Assembly (NCBI RefSeq): GCF_007197885.1 | Contig: NZ_VKKG01000004.1 | Span: forward strand, 186,001-250,000 | Origin: Tessaracoccus rhinocerotis | GTDB taxonomy: Bacteria; Actinomycetota; Actinomycetes; Propionibacteriales; Propionibacteriaceae | Reading direction: 5' to 3' | DNA length: 64,000 nt | Shown here: positions 43,459 through 56,077 of the stretch, in pieces | How positions within the stretch are numbered: position 1 is the first letter of the stretch | Layout of the letters: each line of letters begins with the position of its first letter | Translations under genes and position numbers: made by a program | The notes under the pieces: generated by a model | Databases searched by the model: none | Told to the model about the DNA's origin: nothing | What the model saw: the letters and a program-made list of their open reading frames with translations, nothing else

Positions 43459-45174
43459 TCAGCCCCCGAGGAGGTCCGGGGCGTCGAACTCGTGGTCGCC
43501 CAGCTCGAGGATGAGATCGATGAGTTTCATGGTCGATGCGCGTCGGCTGAAGCGCTCCGCACGGGCCGGGTCCGTGTGGGTCATCGGCTCGTACGTCGCC
43601 AACCAGGCGCTGATGTCCTCGACGGTGTCCTTCACGAAGTGTGCCCCCGCCACGCCGTCCAGCATCGCGGCCAGTGCCGTCCCCTCGATGTTTCCGCGGT
43701 GCAGCAGCAGGAGGTCCAACCCCGCAGCCAGGTAGTCGAAGACCTTGGTCGGGGTCTCGATCCCGCTCTCCGCCATGTAGGCGACTCCGCAGTCCATGCC
43801 GCCGAGGGTCTCCAGCACCTCGCTACGAGGGAGGCGTCCGTAGTTGGTGACGTTCGCCGGGATCTCGGTCCTCAGCGGTGTGCCCATGTGGTGGAACTCG
43901 GCGGCGGTGTGGCTGATGGCCTCTAACAACGGGTCCGGTGGTGTGATCGGGAACAGTTGCCCGGCGTGCCCGAAGCGGACGGGCCCGGCTGCGCGCTGTT
44001 GGGGTCTTGCAGGAGCGGTCACGCGCTCGTCGAACCCGTTCGGGATCACCACGACGTTGGGGTCCTGCTCGCCCGGGACCGCCAGCGCGACGCAGGCATC
44101 GTTCACGACGGTGACCACGTCGGCGGACATGTTCCAGCCCGCCTCGATGTAGGTGGCGCCGGCTCGGGACTCAGGTGTGAAGGCCACCCGCGGGGACATC
44201 GCGAACGGGTCGCGGTAGTCGAGAATCGTGCGCGCGTACCAGTGCCGCGTGGCGAAGTGCGCGAACTCGAACGGCGGGAACGGGTTGCCCGTGATGATCA
44301 CGACGTCGTACTCGTCCTCGCGATTCCGGAAGTAGTCGATGAGGCGCCAGTGCCAGGTGCCGGCCACCTGCCGGCTTGCCGGGTAGCTCTGGGAGGCGGC
44401 CTCGTCCATTACCCCGCGTGCGAAGTAGGCCAGACCACCTGTGCTGCCCACGAGGTTGGCGGGTCCCAGGTCACGGACTTGGTGCACCCGCGCAGGCGCT
44501 TCCGGCCACGGGGTGGCCAGTGCCACGTCCGCGGTGACGCGGCCGTTCGAGAGTGTCTCGAGTTGTTCGAACCAGTAGTTGATGCGCTGCGAACCAACCG
44601 TGGGGGACGGTCCGCCGTAGTATCCGACGAGCAGCACACGGGTGGTGCCCGGGGTGCGACGGGTGGCGGGGACGGGCGGGATCGGTTCGTTCGGAACCAG
44701 TGGCTGGTCCGGGAGCAACCGCACGAGCGCTGGCCAGGCAGCCGTGAACTTGGCTGACAGGTTCTCGTCCGGGATGAAGAAGCCGTCGGCTGCGGTGAAC
44801 AGGGCGACTGCCTGCTGGGTGTTGGCTGGGATGCGTCCGGCGACGAGGGCGCCCATCGGCCAGTCCCGGGTCCTCGAGGCCCACAGTGCCAGTTCGGTAG
44901 CGTAGCTGTTGGCCTCTACCACCGGCATCGGCTTGTGTACGAACCGGGCGAGCCAGTTCAGGACGTAGGTCCACACTGGCAGCGACGCCTCCCCCAGGGA
45001 GTCGTCCGTGATGGACATGGCGGCCTGCGGCATGGAGCAGAGGGTGTCCACGCCGGGCAGCCGCAGGACCTGTGGGTTATCCGGGTGGCGCTCCACGTAG
45101 CGCCAGTGCCGCGAGCGGGCCATGGCCTGGATCTCGGGGTCGTCGGTGAACACGACGGGCGTGTGCAGGCTCAT
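43459..45174 (-). CDS. Family 4-like glycosyltransferase with long N-terminal extension
   Basis: This 571-residue GT-B enzyme lacks a signal peptide or membrane helix. The first 170 residues are an uncharacterised extension (VVFTDDPEIQAMARSRHWRY...). The GT-B part begins TRVLLVGYYGGPSPTVGSQR and includes DVVIITGNPFPPFEFAHF, VVTVVNDACV, VVIPNGFDERV and the donor-site ESGIETPTKVFDYLAAGLDLL (the E-x7-E-like motif with TKVFDYLA). It should add a sugar to a surface glycan; specificity is unknown. Its ATG overlaps the stop of the upstream glycosyltransferase gene (ATGA). Confidence 0.82.
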   Translation of the reverse strand: MSLHTPVVFTDDPEIQAMARSRHWRYVERHPDNPQVLRLPGVDTLCSMPQAAMSITDDSLGEASLPVWTYVLNWLARFVHKPMPVVEANSYATELALWASRTRDWPMGALVAGRIPANTQQAVALFTAADGFFIPDENLSAKFTAAWPALVRLLPDQPLVPNEPIPPVPATRRTPGTTRVLLVGYYGGPSPTVGSQRINYWFEQLETLSNGRVTADVALATPWPEAPARVHQVRDLGPANLVGSTGGLAYFARGVMDEAASQSYPASRQVAGTWHWRLIDYFRNREDEYDVVIITGNPFPPFEFAHFATRHWYARTILDYRDPFAMSPRVAFTPESRAGATYIEAGWNMSADVVTVVNDACVALAVPGEQDPNVVVIPNGFDERVTAPARPQQRAAGPVRFGHAGQLFPITPPDPLLEAISHTAAEFHHMGTPLRTEIPANVTNYGRLPRSEVLETLGGMDCGVAYMAESGIETPTKVFDYLAAGLDLLLLHRGNIEGTALAAMLDGVAGAHFVKDTVEDISAWLATYEPMTHTDPARAERFSRRASTMKLIDLILELGDHEFDAPDLLGG

Positions 45175-46349
45175 GCGGCAAGACTCCTGATGATGGTGAT
45201 CTCGCGATCCACTGTGGCAGCCCGTCCGCACTGCTCCTCGACGCGGGCGGCGGCATTGCGGGACATCACGGGCATCAGTTCGGGGTGGGTGAAGATGTGC
45301 CAGATGGCCTCGGCGAACGCCAGCGGGTCGTCGCCGCGGGGCAAGAGGCTGCAGGTTTCGTCAGTGAACTCCGGGATGGCGGCGACGGGGTTGGTGATGC
45401 CCACCATGCCGGAGGCCATGGCCTCGCCCAGCATCACGCCCTGCGTGTCGAACCGGGTGGGGCACAGGAACACGCCGTGGTCGTAGTGCAGCATCGCCAT
45501 CTCGACGGGGCTGGAGTAGCCCTCCTGGACGCGGACATTGCGCAGCGCCCGCACGCCGGTCACCTCGCGCTGGAAGTGCAGCCCGAAGCCGCGGACCGTG
45601 ATCTCCAACTGGTCGAACCCGCGCCGGGGGGCGAGGATCTCGAGTGCGCGCAGGGCGATGTCGTTGGCGTAGTTGCGGGTGGCGAAGCTGCGCAGCAGCA
45701 GGATCCTGCGGGCCTCCTCGGGCGCCCGCTCGCGGGCCCGGTAGAGGTCGGTGTCGATGTGGTTCGGGATGACGTGGACATTCTCAGCAGTGGCGCCGAC
45801 GTCGAACTCCGAGTAGCCGCGCTGGAACTGGGAGACGAACACCTTCGTGATCGCGGGGTCCTCGAAGATCGGGCGGGCCGCAGCGAAGCGGTCCCTGTTC
45901 ATCTGGTCCAGGCCCGGGCGGCTGCCGGCGATCTTGGTGGGGGAGAAGTTGCACATCAGGCGCCGGTAGTCTCGCACCTCGTAGCCGTGGTACCAGACGG
46001 CCACTCGGGAGCCGCACAGCTCGGTGCGGAGCAGTTCGGCCATGCGCGGCGTCGGGGAGTGCGCCAGCACCGGCACACCCAGTTCCCTCAAGGTGGGTGC
46101 GAGGGCCTCGATGCCGTCGGCTGAGGTGACGGTGATCGGCGTGCTGCCGTCGTGAAGAGTGAACGGGGCGGCGTCGGAGGGGGCGCGGTACTCGTAGACG
46201 TGACCGCTCAGCCCCGCGGCGACGTAGGCCTGCACCCGGGTCCGGATGAACTCCCCACCCGTGCTGGTGCCCCGCGGGTAGCCGGGGGCGAGCACGATGA
46301 AGTCCGGGGACTCGGCCCGCAGTTCCGCCGCCAGATTCCCAGAGGTCAC
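45171..46349 (-). CDS. Family 4 glycosyltransferase
   Basis: This 392-residue GT-B enzyme starts with a Rossmann-like acceptor domain (DFIVLAPGYPRGTSTGGEFIR) and ends with the donor domain: VHVIPNHIDTDLY, ILLLRSFATRNYANDIALRA and the nucleotide-sugar motif FDTQGVMLGEAMASGMVGIT, with the paired Glu region. VAVWYHGYEVRDYRR suggests an acceptor-binding loop. It is coupled to both neighbours: GTG 46349 meets the stop of the coiled-coil gene upstream, and its stop overlaps the next glycosyltransferase. The sugar added is not readable from sequence. Confidence 0.85.
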   Translation of the reverse strand: MTSGNLAAELRAESPDFIVLAPGYPRGTSTGGEFIRTRVQAYVAAGLSGHVYEYRAPSDAAPFTLHDGSTPITVTSADGIEALAPTLRELGVPVLAHSPTPRMAELLRTELCGSRVAVWYHGYEVRDYRRLMCNFSPTKIAGSRPGLDQMNRDRFAAARPIFEDPAITKVFVSQFQRGYSEFDVGATAENVHVIPNHIDTDLYRARERAPEEARRILLLRSFATRNYANDIALRALEILAPRRGFDQLEITVRGFGLHFQREVTGVRALRNVRVQEGYSSPVEMAMLHYDHGVFLCPTRFDTQGVMLGEAMASGMVGITNPVAAIPEFTDETCSLLPRGDDPLAFAEAIWHIFTHPELMPVMSRNAAARVEEQCGRAATVDREITIIRSLAA

Positions 46350-46711
46350 TACTTGCTTTCCCTGCCCAGGGCCTTGCGCGCGGCCCGCCTCAGCGGCTTG
46401 GGGACCACACGCGTCCAGCGCCGGACGGCCTTCAGTTGCTCGAGCTCGGCACGGGCTGCGCCCAGTTCGCGGCGCGCTGCGGAGGCTTCCGCCTTGGTCT
46501 CGGCAAGGTCGGCGTCCCTCCCGGCGATTTCAACGCCCAGGGCGATGTTGCGCTCCTCCTGCTCGGAGAGGCGCTGCGCCAGTGAGTTGAGGTCCAGATG
46601 CAGTTCGACGCGCTCGGCCTGCGCCCGGCCCAGCTCCTCGCGCATCGACGCCAGCTCGGCTGCCGCGAGCCGCCGCAACCGTTCGTTGTCCTCTGCCCGT
46701 TGCTGATCCAC
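46349..46711 (-). CDS. Small coiled-coil protein in glycosyltransferase operon
   Basis: This 120-residue, highly charged protein is almost wholly coiled coil (about residues 1-95, with heptad-spaced Leu/Ala such as LRRLAAAELASMREEL and LEQLKAVRRW), ending in a basic tail (KPLRRAARKAL). There is no enzyme motif. It begins the three-gene glycosyltransferase operon and stops within the start of the next gene. Similar coiled coils are often fused to or encoded beside glycosyltransferases, where they may scaffold or set chain length; here that is inference. The start is a GTG. Confidence 0.7.
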   Translation of the reverse strand: MDQQRAEDNERLRRLAAAELASMREELGRAQAERVELHLDLNSLAQRLSEQEERNIALGVEIAGRDADLAETKAEASAARRELGAARAELEQLKAVRRWTRVVPKPLRRAARKALGRESK

Positions 46712-46784
46712 TGCTAGCCCCTCCGCTGCGAGTCGTTGGAGGACAGCTTAGCCACAAGCCCGGGCGCAATCGCGCAGGCAGGGG

Positions 46785-50857
<4,073 letters not shown>

Positions 50858-50874
50858 GGGGAACGGACGCTTCG

Positions 50875-52050
50875 ATGGCGCTGGACGTCCTGATGCTCGT
50901 GGCCACCTCGGTGGCCACGGACAGCCGTGTGCTGCGGGAGGCCGCGACCCTGGTCGGCGCCGGCCACCGTGTCCACATAATCGGCCGTTCCGTCCCCGAC
51001 GACTTCGAACCCGCAGTGGGCGTCACCGTCTCCAGCGTCGGTACCTCCTCGGTGTTCCGCGCCGAGGGTCGGCCCACGCTGCAGGGACGCAGGCTCCAGG
51101 CGCCCGTGCGGTTCGCACGCTGGTTCCTGCTGCCGCAGCACCGGCGCTCGTCGTTCGGACGGTGGGCCGACGGTGCACTCGCCGACGCCCGGAACCGCCA
51201 GTTCGACGTGGTTCACGCGCACGACTTCACCGCGCTGGCCGCCGGTGACGAGCTGGCGCGCGAGCGAGGGGTCCCGCTGGTCTACGACTCCCACGAGCTC
51301 TGGTCGGGGATGCCCCGCCAGCACCGCCCCACACCCCTGGCGGACCTGCGGGACCGGCGCGCAGAGGCCGAACTCGGAGGGCGGGCGACGGCGGTCATCA
51401 CCGTTGGTCGGGGGGTTGCGGAGGCGTTGGAGCGCCGGTACCGCTGGGACAACGTATCCGTCGTACGCAACACCTTCCCGCTCCGTGACGAGTTGCCGGA
51501 GCCGCTGGCGGCGCCGACGGGCCTCGTCTACGCCGGCCGGGTGAGCGCCTACCGGGAACTCGAGACGATCGCTGCTGCCAGTCCCGCCCTCGGACTGCCT
51601 GTTACGGCATGCGGACCCGCAGACGAGACCTGGCTCACCGCCTTCGAACCGGGAACCGTGGAGGTCCTGCCGGCCCTGTCGCTGGAAGGCGCCTCGAATC
51701 TGATACGGGAGGCAGGCGCCGCGCTGGTGACCCATTCGAACCGCTGGGAGAACCACCGGCTTGCGCTGCCCAACAAGCTCTTCCACGCCGTGAGCCTGGG
51801 AGTCCCGGTGGTGGCCACCGACGTCGGTGAGCTGGCCCGAACCGTGCGGGAACACAACCTCGGCACGCTCTACACCCCGTCGGACCCCGCCTCGTTGCAG
51901 GATGCCGTCGAACGGCTGTGCAGGGAGTACCCTCAGTTGGTCGCATCCGTGCGAGCGGCTCGGCAGGAGCTCTCCTGGGATGTCGACGCACAACGGCTCG
52001 TCGGACTTTATGCGAAGCTGGGCCGTGAGGAGAGAGAAGGACAAGAGTGA
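50875..52050 (+). CDS. Family 4 glycosyltransferase
   Basis: This 391-residue GT-B enzyme opens DVLMLVATSVATDSRVLREA and has FDVVHAHDFTALAAGDELA and LVYDSHELWSGM in the acceptor domain, then LVYAGRVSAYRELETIA and WENHRLALPNKLFHAVSLGVPVVA in the donor domain. It lies 17 bases after the large glycosyltransferase gene, and its stop overlaps the GTG of the ABC-exporter permease gene, so it belongs to the export operon. The sugar is not identifiable. Confidence 0.87.
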   Translation: MALDVLMLVATSVATDSRVLREAATLVGAGHRVHIIGRSVPDDFEPAVGVTVSSVGTSSVFRAEGRPTLQGRRLQAPVRFARWFLLPQHRRSSFGRWADGALADARNRQFDVVHAHDFTALAAGDELARERGVPLVYDSHELWSGMPRQHRPTPLADLRDRRAEAELGGRATAVITVGRGVAEALERRYRWDNVSVVRNTFPLRDELPEPLAAPTGLVYAGRVSAYRELETIAAASPALGLPVTACGPADETWLTAFEPGTVEVLPALSLEGASNLIREAGAALVTHSNRWENHRLALPNKLFHAVSLGVPVVATDVGELARTVREHNLGTLYTPSDPASLQDAVERLCREYPQLVASVRAARQELSWDVDAQRLVGLYAKLGREEREGQE

Positions 52051-52946
52051 CAACCTCATCGCATGGCCGGGGCGGGGAGCTCGTGGGTGAAACTGATCCC
52101 GTCCCCAAGCAGGAACGCCGGGTCTACAAGCCGCACAAGGCGGGACTGCCGAACCTCCCCAGCTACTTCGCCGAACTCTGGCAGCGCCGGGACTTCGCCA
52201 TGGAGCTCGCCCGCACCAACCTGCGCGCTTCCAACACCAACACCGCGCTGGGCCAGCTCTGGCTGGTGGTGAACCCGCTGCTCCTGGCGGGGGTGTACTT
52301 CCTGCTGGTCTCGGTGCTGCGCGGCGGCACCGGCGGCGACGATGTCTTCCCCAAGATCGCGGCGGGGCTCTTCCTGTTCTTCTACGCCTCGGGAACCATC
52401 CAGTCCTGCGCCACCTCTGTGACCAACGCGGGCAGCCTGATCCTGAACATGAACTTCCCGAAGATGCTGCTCATCTTCTCCAACGTCTACCTGAACTTCC
52501 GACGCTTCATCCCGACGCTGGGCGTCTACCTCGTGATACACATCATCTGGCAGCTGCCGTGGACCTGGCACATGCTGCTGCTCCCCGTCGCGATCCTCCT
52601 GGCGACGCTCGTGTCCATCGGCCTGGGGGCGATAATGGCCACCTCCCAAGTGTACTTCCGTGACACCGCGCAGTTCCTGCCCTACTTCATCCGCATCTGG
52701 CTGTACCTGTCCCCAGTGCTCTACACGGCGGAGGAGTTCCTTGCCGGCCCGATCGGTGCCCGCGTCGGGGAGCTGATCCAGGTAAACCCGATGTTCGCGG
52801 TCCTCGGAATCTGGGCCGACGCACTGCACGGCATCCTCAGCCCTTGGCACTACTTCGCGATCGCCGTGGTCTGGGGCTTGGGCCTGGCCATCGGTGGTGT
52901 CCTGTTCTTCATCTCAAGGGAGCGTGAGTTCGCTGTCCGCCTCTGA
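52047..52946 (+). CDS. ABC-2 polysaccharide exporter permease (Wzm-like)
   Basis: This 299-residue inner-membrane protein of the ABC-2 family has six helices (starting WLVVNPLLLAGVYFLLVSVL) and the family segment AMELARTNLRASNTNTALGQLW just before the first helix. It should export a lipid-linked glycan with the ATPase encoded next. IWLYLSPVLYTAEEF and VNPMFAVLGIWADALHG are typical of Wzm/TagG/RfbD proteins, including the mycobacterial galactan exporter. It overlaps the preceding glycosyltransferase by four bases and the ATPase gene by about 23. Confidence 0.9.
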   Translation: MTTSSHGRGGELVGETDPVPKQERRVYKPHKAGLPNLPSYFAELWQRRDFAMELARTNLRASNTNTALGQLWLVVNPLLLAGVYFLLVSVLRGGTGGDDVFPKIAAGLFLFFYASGTIQSCATSVTNAGSLILNMNFPKMLLIFSNVYLNFRRFIPTLGVYLVIHIIWQLPWTWHMLLLPVAILLATLVSIGLGAIMATSQVYFRDTAQFLPYFIRIWLYLSPVLYTAEEFLAGPIGARVGELIQVNPMFAVLGIWADALHGILSPWHYFAIAVVWGLGLAIGGVLFFISREREFAVRL

Positions 52947-53793
52947 ACAACCCCTGGAACGTGACCCGGGAGCCCCCGAACCCGTCGCCGACGCGACGGT
53001 CTCCGGAGACCTGACCCGCGGCGAGGACTCGGCGGTCATCGTCGACGACCTCCACATCACCTACAAGGTGAGCCTGGAGCGCAAGACCTCCCTGAAGAAC
53101 GCACTCGTGCGTCGCACCCGCAAGCAGGAGGTGCGCTACCGCGAGGTGAACGCGCTCAAGGGCGTCTCCTTCGAGGTGCCGCAGGGCAGGTGCACCGGCT
53201 TCATCGGGGCCAACGGTGCAGGCAAGTCCACCCTGATGCGTGCGGTGGCCGGCATCCTCCCGCCCACCGGCGGCCAGATCGAGGTCAACGGCAAGGTCAG
53301 CACCCTGCTGGCGCTCGGCGTCGGCTTCAACTCCGCCCTCACCGGCAGGGAGAACGTTATCCTCGGCGGTATGGCCGCCGGCCTGAGCCGTGGGGAGGTG
53401 CACGACAAGTTCCAGGAGATCGCGGACTTCGCGGACCTCGGCGACTTCATCGACATGCCGATGCGGACCTACTCGTCGGGCATGTTCTCCCGCCTCGCGT
53501 TCTCCGTGGCCGTCAACATGCACCCTGACATCCTGATCATCGACGAGGCGCTGAGTGCCGGTGACGCCAAGTTCAAGGAGAAAGCCAACCAGAAAATGTC
53601 CGAGCTGATGGGCACGGCCGGCACCATGCTGCTCGTCTCGCACGCGCTGGCCACCATCCAGGAGCTCTCGGATGAGGTCATCTGGCTCCACAAGGGCAGG
53701 CTGATCCACCGGGGGGACCCGAAGGAGACCTGCGAGCGCTACCTCGACTTCCTCAAAGTTGGTGACGAGGCGATCGTCATGGAGGACTTCTGA
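52924..53793 (+). CDS. ABC polysaccharide exporter ATPase (Wzt/RfbE-like, short form)
   Basis: This 289-residue ATPase has Walker A GANGAGKSTLMRAVAG, the characteristic LALGVGFNSALTGRENVILGG, signature YSSGMFSRLAFSVAV and Walker B ILIIDEALSAGDAKF. An N-terminal region with VSLERKTSLKNALVRR precedes the nucleotide domain, as in TagH/RfbE. It lacks the extra C-terminal carbohydrate-binding domain of long Wzt proteins, so chain-end recognition is not expected here. GTG 52924 within the permease gene is the likely start, although its RBS (AGGGAG) is very close. It forms the exporter with the Wzm-like permease. Confidence 0.9.
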   Translation: MSSLSASEQPLERDPGAPEPVADATVSGDLTRGEDSAVIVDDLHITYKVSLERKTSLKNALVRRTRKQEVRYREVNALKGVSFEVPQGRCTGFIGANGAGKSTLMRAVAGILPPTGGQIEVNGKVSTLLALGVGFNSALTGRENVILGGMAAGLSRGEVHDKFQEIADFADLGDFIDMPMRTYSSGMFSRLAFSVAVNMHPDILIIDEALSAGDAKFKEKANQKMSELMGTAGTMLLVSHALATIQELSDEVIWLHKGRLIHRGDPKETCERYLDFLKVGDEAIVMEDF

Positions 53794-53828
53794 GCGCCAA
53801 GGTCTCGATCGTCACCACCGGCCACGAC

Positions 53829-54878
53829 GTGGCGGACGCGCGCCTGCACCGGAGCGCCGCCGCGCTGCGCCGCGCCGGTGCCGTCGTCGAGGTGCACGGC
53901 TTGGGGGATGGCACCCAGGGACCCCCCGGCTGCCGGGTCACCACCGCCCCGCACACCGGGAAGGTCGGACGACTGCTGCGGGCGCTCACGTGGCCGTTCC
54001 GGGCCGAGGGCGACGTCCTGGTCACCATTGATCCCGACACCTCTCCGGCGGCGCTGCTGGCCGCTCGACTGCGTCGTCGCCGCTGGGTGGCCGACGTGCA
54101 CGAGGACTACGCAGCCCTCCTCGAGGACCGGGCCTGGGTGCCACGGCCCCTGCTGAAGGTCCTGCAGGTGGCAGTGGGTGCGATGAACGCGCTGATCGGG
54201 TGCGCCGACCTGGTGCTGGTGGCCGACGAGCACGTCCCGCCGCGCCAGGCGCGCAACCGACAGGTGATGCGCAACGAGCCGGACTTCTCACTTCTGCCGT
54301 CGCTGGTGCAGGCGGTGGACGGCTCGCCGTGGCGGGCCGTCTACATCGGGGACAACCGCACCTCGCGCGGGTTGCGCACCATGCTGGAGGCCGTCGCGGC
54401 CACGGCGGGGGACCCCGAGCCGTGGCAGCTGGACCTGGTCGGGCCGGTTTCGGAGTCGGACCGGGAGTGGTTCGAACGGAGATTGGCCGAGCCGGACTGC
54501 GCACTCGTCACCGCACATGGGCGCCGGGACCCGCAGACATCGTGGGAGATCGCAGCGGGCGCGGACGTGGGGTTGTGCCTGTTGGAGAACACGCCGGCCT
54601 TCGCCGAGGCGATGCCGTCAAAGGTTTACGAGTACCTTGCCTGCGGGATGCCGACGGTGGCCACCCCGCTGCCCCGGGTCGTGGAGTTGTTGCACCGCAC
54701 CGGTGCCGGGGTCGTCGTCGATTCGGCCGCCGAGACTACCGCGACGCTGCGCAGGTTCACCACGGATGCGCCGTGGCGCGCGGACCTGCGCGAGGCCGCC
54801 CGGGAGGCGGGTGAAGTGGCCCGGACCCGCCGCAACACCTACGACGAGGCTGCGAAGCGCATCCTCGCGCTCCGGTAG
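53829..54878 (+). CDS. Glycosyltransferase (GT-B), start uncertain
   Basis: At least 349 residues of a GT-B enzyme are open from GTG 53829: GDVLVTIDPDTSPAALLAAR, WVADVHEDYAALLEDR, a central helix, AVYIGDNRTSRGLRTMLEAV and the donor motif MPSKVYEYLACGMPTVATP. The in-frame residues before 53829 (AKVSIVTTGHDVADARLHRS) look like the missing first strand of a GT-B fold, reaching back to a CTG at 53790 just after GGAGGA at the end of the ATPase gene. The true start is therefore probably upstream and non-ATG; 53829 is the conservative choice. It ends the exporter operon. Confidence 0.8.
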   Translation: MADARLHRSAAALRRAGAVVEVHGLGDGTQGPPGCRVTTAPHTGKVGRLLRALTWPFRAEGDVLVTIDPDTSPAALLAARLRRRRWVADVHEDYAALLEDRAWVPRPLLKVLQVAVGAMNALIGCADLVLVADEHVPPRQARNRQVMRNEPDFSLLPSLVQAVDGSPWRAVYIGDNRTSRGLRTMLEAVAATAGDPEPWQLDLVGPVSESDREWFERRLAEPDCALVTAHGRRDPQTSWEIAAGADVGLCLLENTPAFAEAMPSKVYEYLACGMPTVATPLPRVVELLHRTGAGVVVDSAAETTATLRRFTTDAPWRADLREAAREAGEVARTRRNTYDEAAKRILALR

Positions 54879-54912
54879 GAGCGGCGTTCGCCCGCAACGG
54901 TGTGGATCTCCG

Positions 54913-56022
54913 TCATCGGACAGGAGGCCCGGGCGGCCGGGACGACCCCGTCGACGTCGTCCGCCAGTCCTCCCGAATCAGGTCCTCAACCTCGGCGGCT
55001 GTGCTCTCACGGGGAGCACCCGGCGTCCGGTACAGCCACGGCAGCCGATGGCGGGTGCGGTCGTAGAGCCAGATGGAAAGGGCCACCAGCGCGATCACGA
55101 GCAGCGGCACGAGGAACAGTGTGTGACGGGTGCGCAGGGCGGGGAGCGCCGGGAGCGCCAGGGTGACCAGTGTCAGCGCGAAGGGGTGCACCAGGTAGAT
55201 GGGCAGCGTACGTTCGGCGAGGTGGCGCCCAAGCCGGCGGACCCGGTCCCACCGGGAGACGAACTGGCTCAGGCCGAGGACTGCTGTGCAGCCCATGACG
55301 GTCAGCAGCGGGGTCAGGTCCACGCCGTCGGGTGAGTAGGTGAAGCGTGCGATCGGGACGTAGGCGACCACGAGGACGGCCACCACGGCGAGGTGGGTCC
55401 GGGCTGCCAGCACCACCAGGGGACGGACGAAGGCCCCGAGCGCGAAGAACACCAGGAACTGGCAGTACCGGATCAGGGTGAGCAGGGCGTCGTCGGACAG
55501 CGCGCCGGCGTCGAGGGAGCGCGGCAGATCGGACGCGATGACGTAGAGCACCACGCCGATCCCCACCACCAGCCAAGGCGCGCGACGCAGCAGCTTGGCG
55601 GTGACGAAGAAGGCCATCAGCAGGGGCAGGTACCAGTAGAACCCGCCGAAGGTGAGGGTCCAGCTCAGCGCGCGCATCATGAACTCGCCGAAGACCTGCG
55701 GAGCGTAGGCCAGTGCGTAGAACACTGCTATCGCGGTGGTCCACAGGCCGAAGGTCCACAAGTTGTCCAGCAACCGCGGCCGCAGCACCCGCGGCCAGGG
55801 ACGACGCAGCGCCCGCACCGCGAGCACCCCCGAGACCAGGAAGAACAGCGGCATCCGCACCGGCAGGAGCCACGTGCTCAGCACGCCCCAGAACTGCTCG
55901 CTGTACGGGGCGCCGGGGGCGAAGTTCTTCAGCGCGGTGAGCGCCACGTGGTAGACCACCACGAGGACGACGGCCACAGCCTTGGCCGTGTCCGCCCAGT
56001 GCAACCGCTCCCCGTTCGACAC
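54913..56022 (-). CDS. Integral-membrane acyltransferase (acyltransferase 3 family)
   Basis: This 369-residue protein has about ten membrane helices and the acyltransferase-3/OatA-like pattern: the N-terminal LHWADTAKAVAVVLVVVYHVALT with the catalytic His, a MPLFFLVSGVLAVRAL segment and a later LPIYLVHPFAL. It should transfer acetyl or another acyl group to a sugar on the outer face of the membrane, here probably the exported glycan. GTG 56022 is supported by TAGCCT 6 bases upstream (leaderless). The C-terminal tail of about 40 residues is polar. Confidence 0.87.
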   Translation of the reverse strand: MSNGERLHWADTAKAVAVVLVVVYHVALTALKNFAPGAPYSEQFWGVLSTWLLPVRMPLFFLVSGVLAVRALRRPWPRVLRPRLLDNLWTFGLWTTAIAVFYALAYAPQVFGEFMMRALSWTLTFGGFYWYLPLLMAFFVTAKLLRRAPWLVVGIGVVLYVIASDLPRSLDAGALSDDALLTLIRYCQFLVFFALGAFVRPLVVLAARTHLAVVAVLVVAYVPIARFTYSPDGVDLTPLLTVMGCTAVLGLSQFVSRWDRVRRLGRHLAERTLPIYLVHPFALTLVTLALPALPALRTRHTLFLVPLLVIALVALSIWLYDRTRHRLPWLYRTPGAPRESTAAEVEDLIREDWRTTSTGSSRPPGPPVR

Positions 56023-56028
56023 CGCGTC

Positions 56029-56034
56029 AGGCTA
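56029..56034 (-). promoter_or_regulatory. -10 element of a leaderless acyltransferase promoter
   Basis: On the minus strand TAGCCT ends 6 bases before the GTG start of the acyltransferase gene, with no Shine-Dalgarno sequence. Confidence 0.45.
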
Positions 56035-56077
56035 TCAGCCCGACCGTCGGGAACCGCCACGGGGGAGCGGTCAGGGG

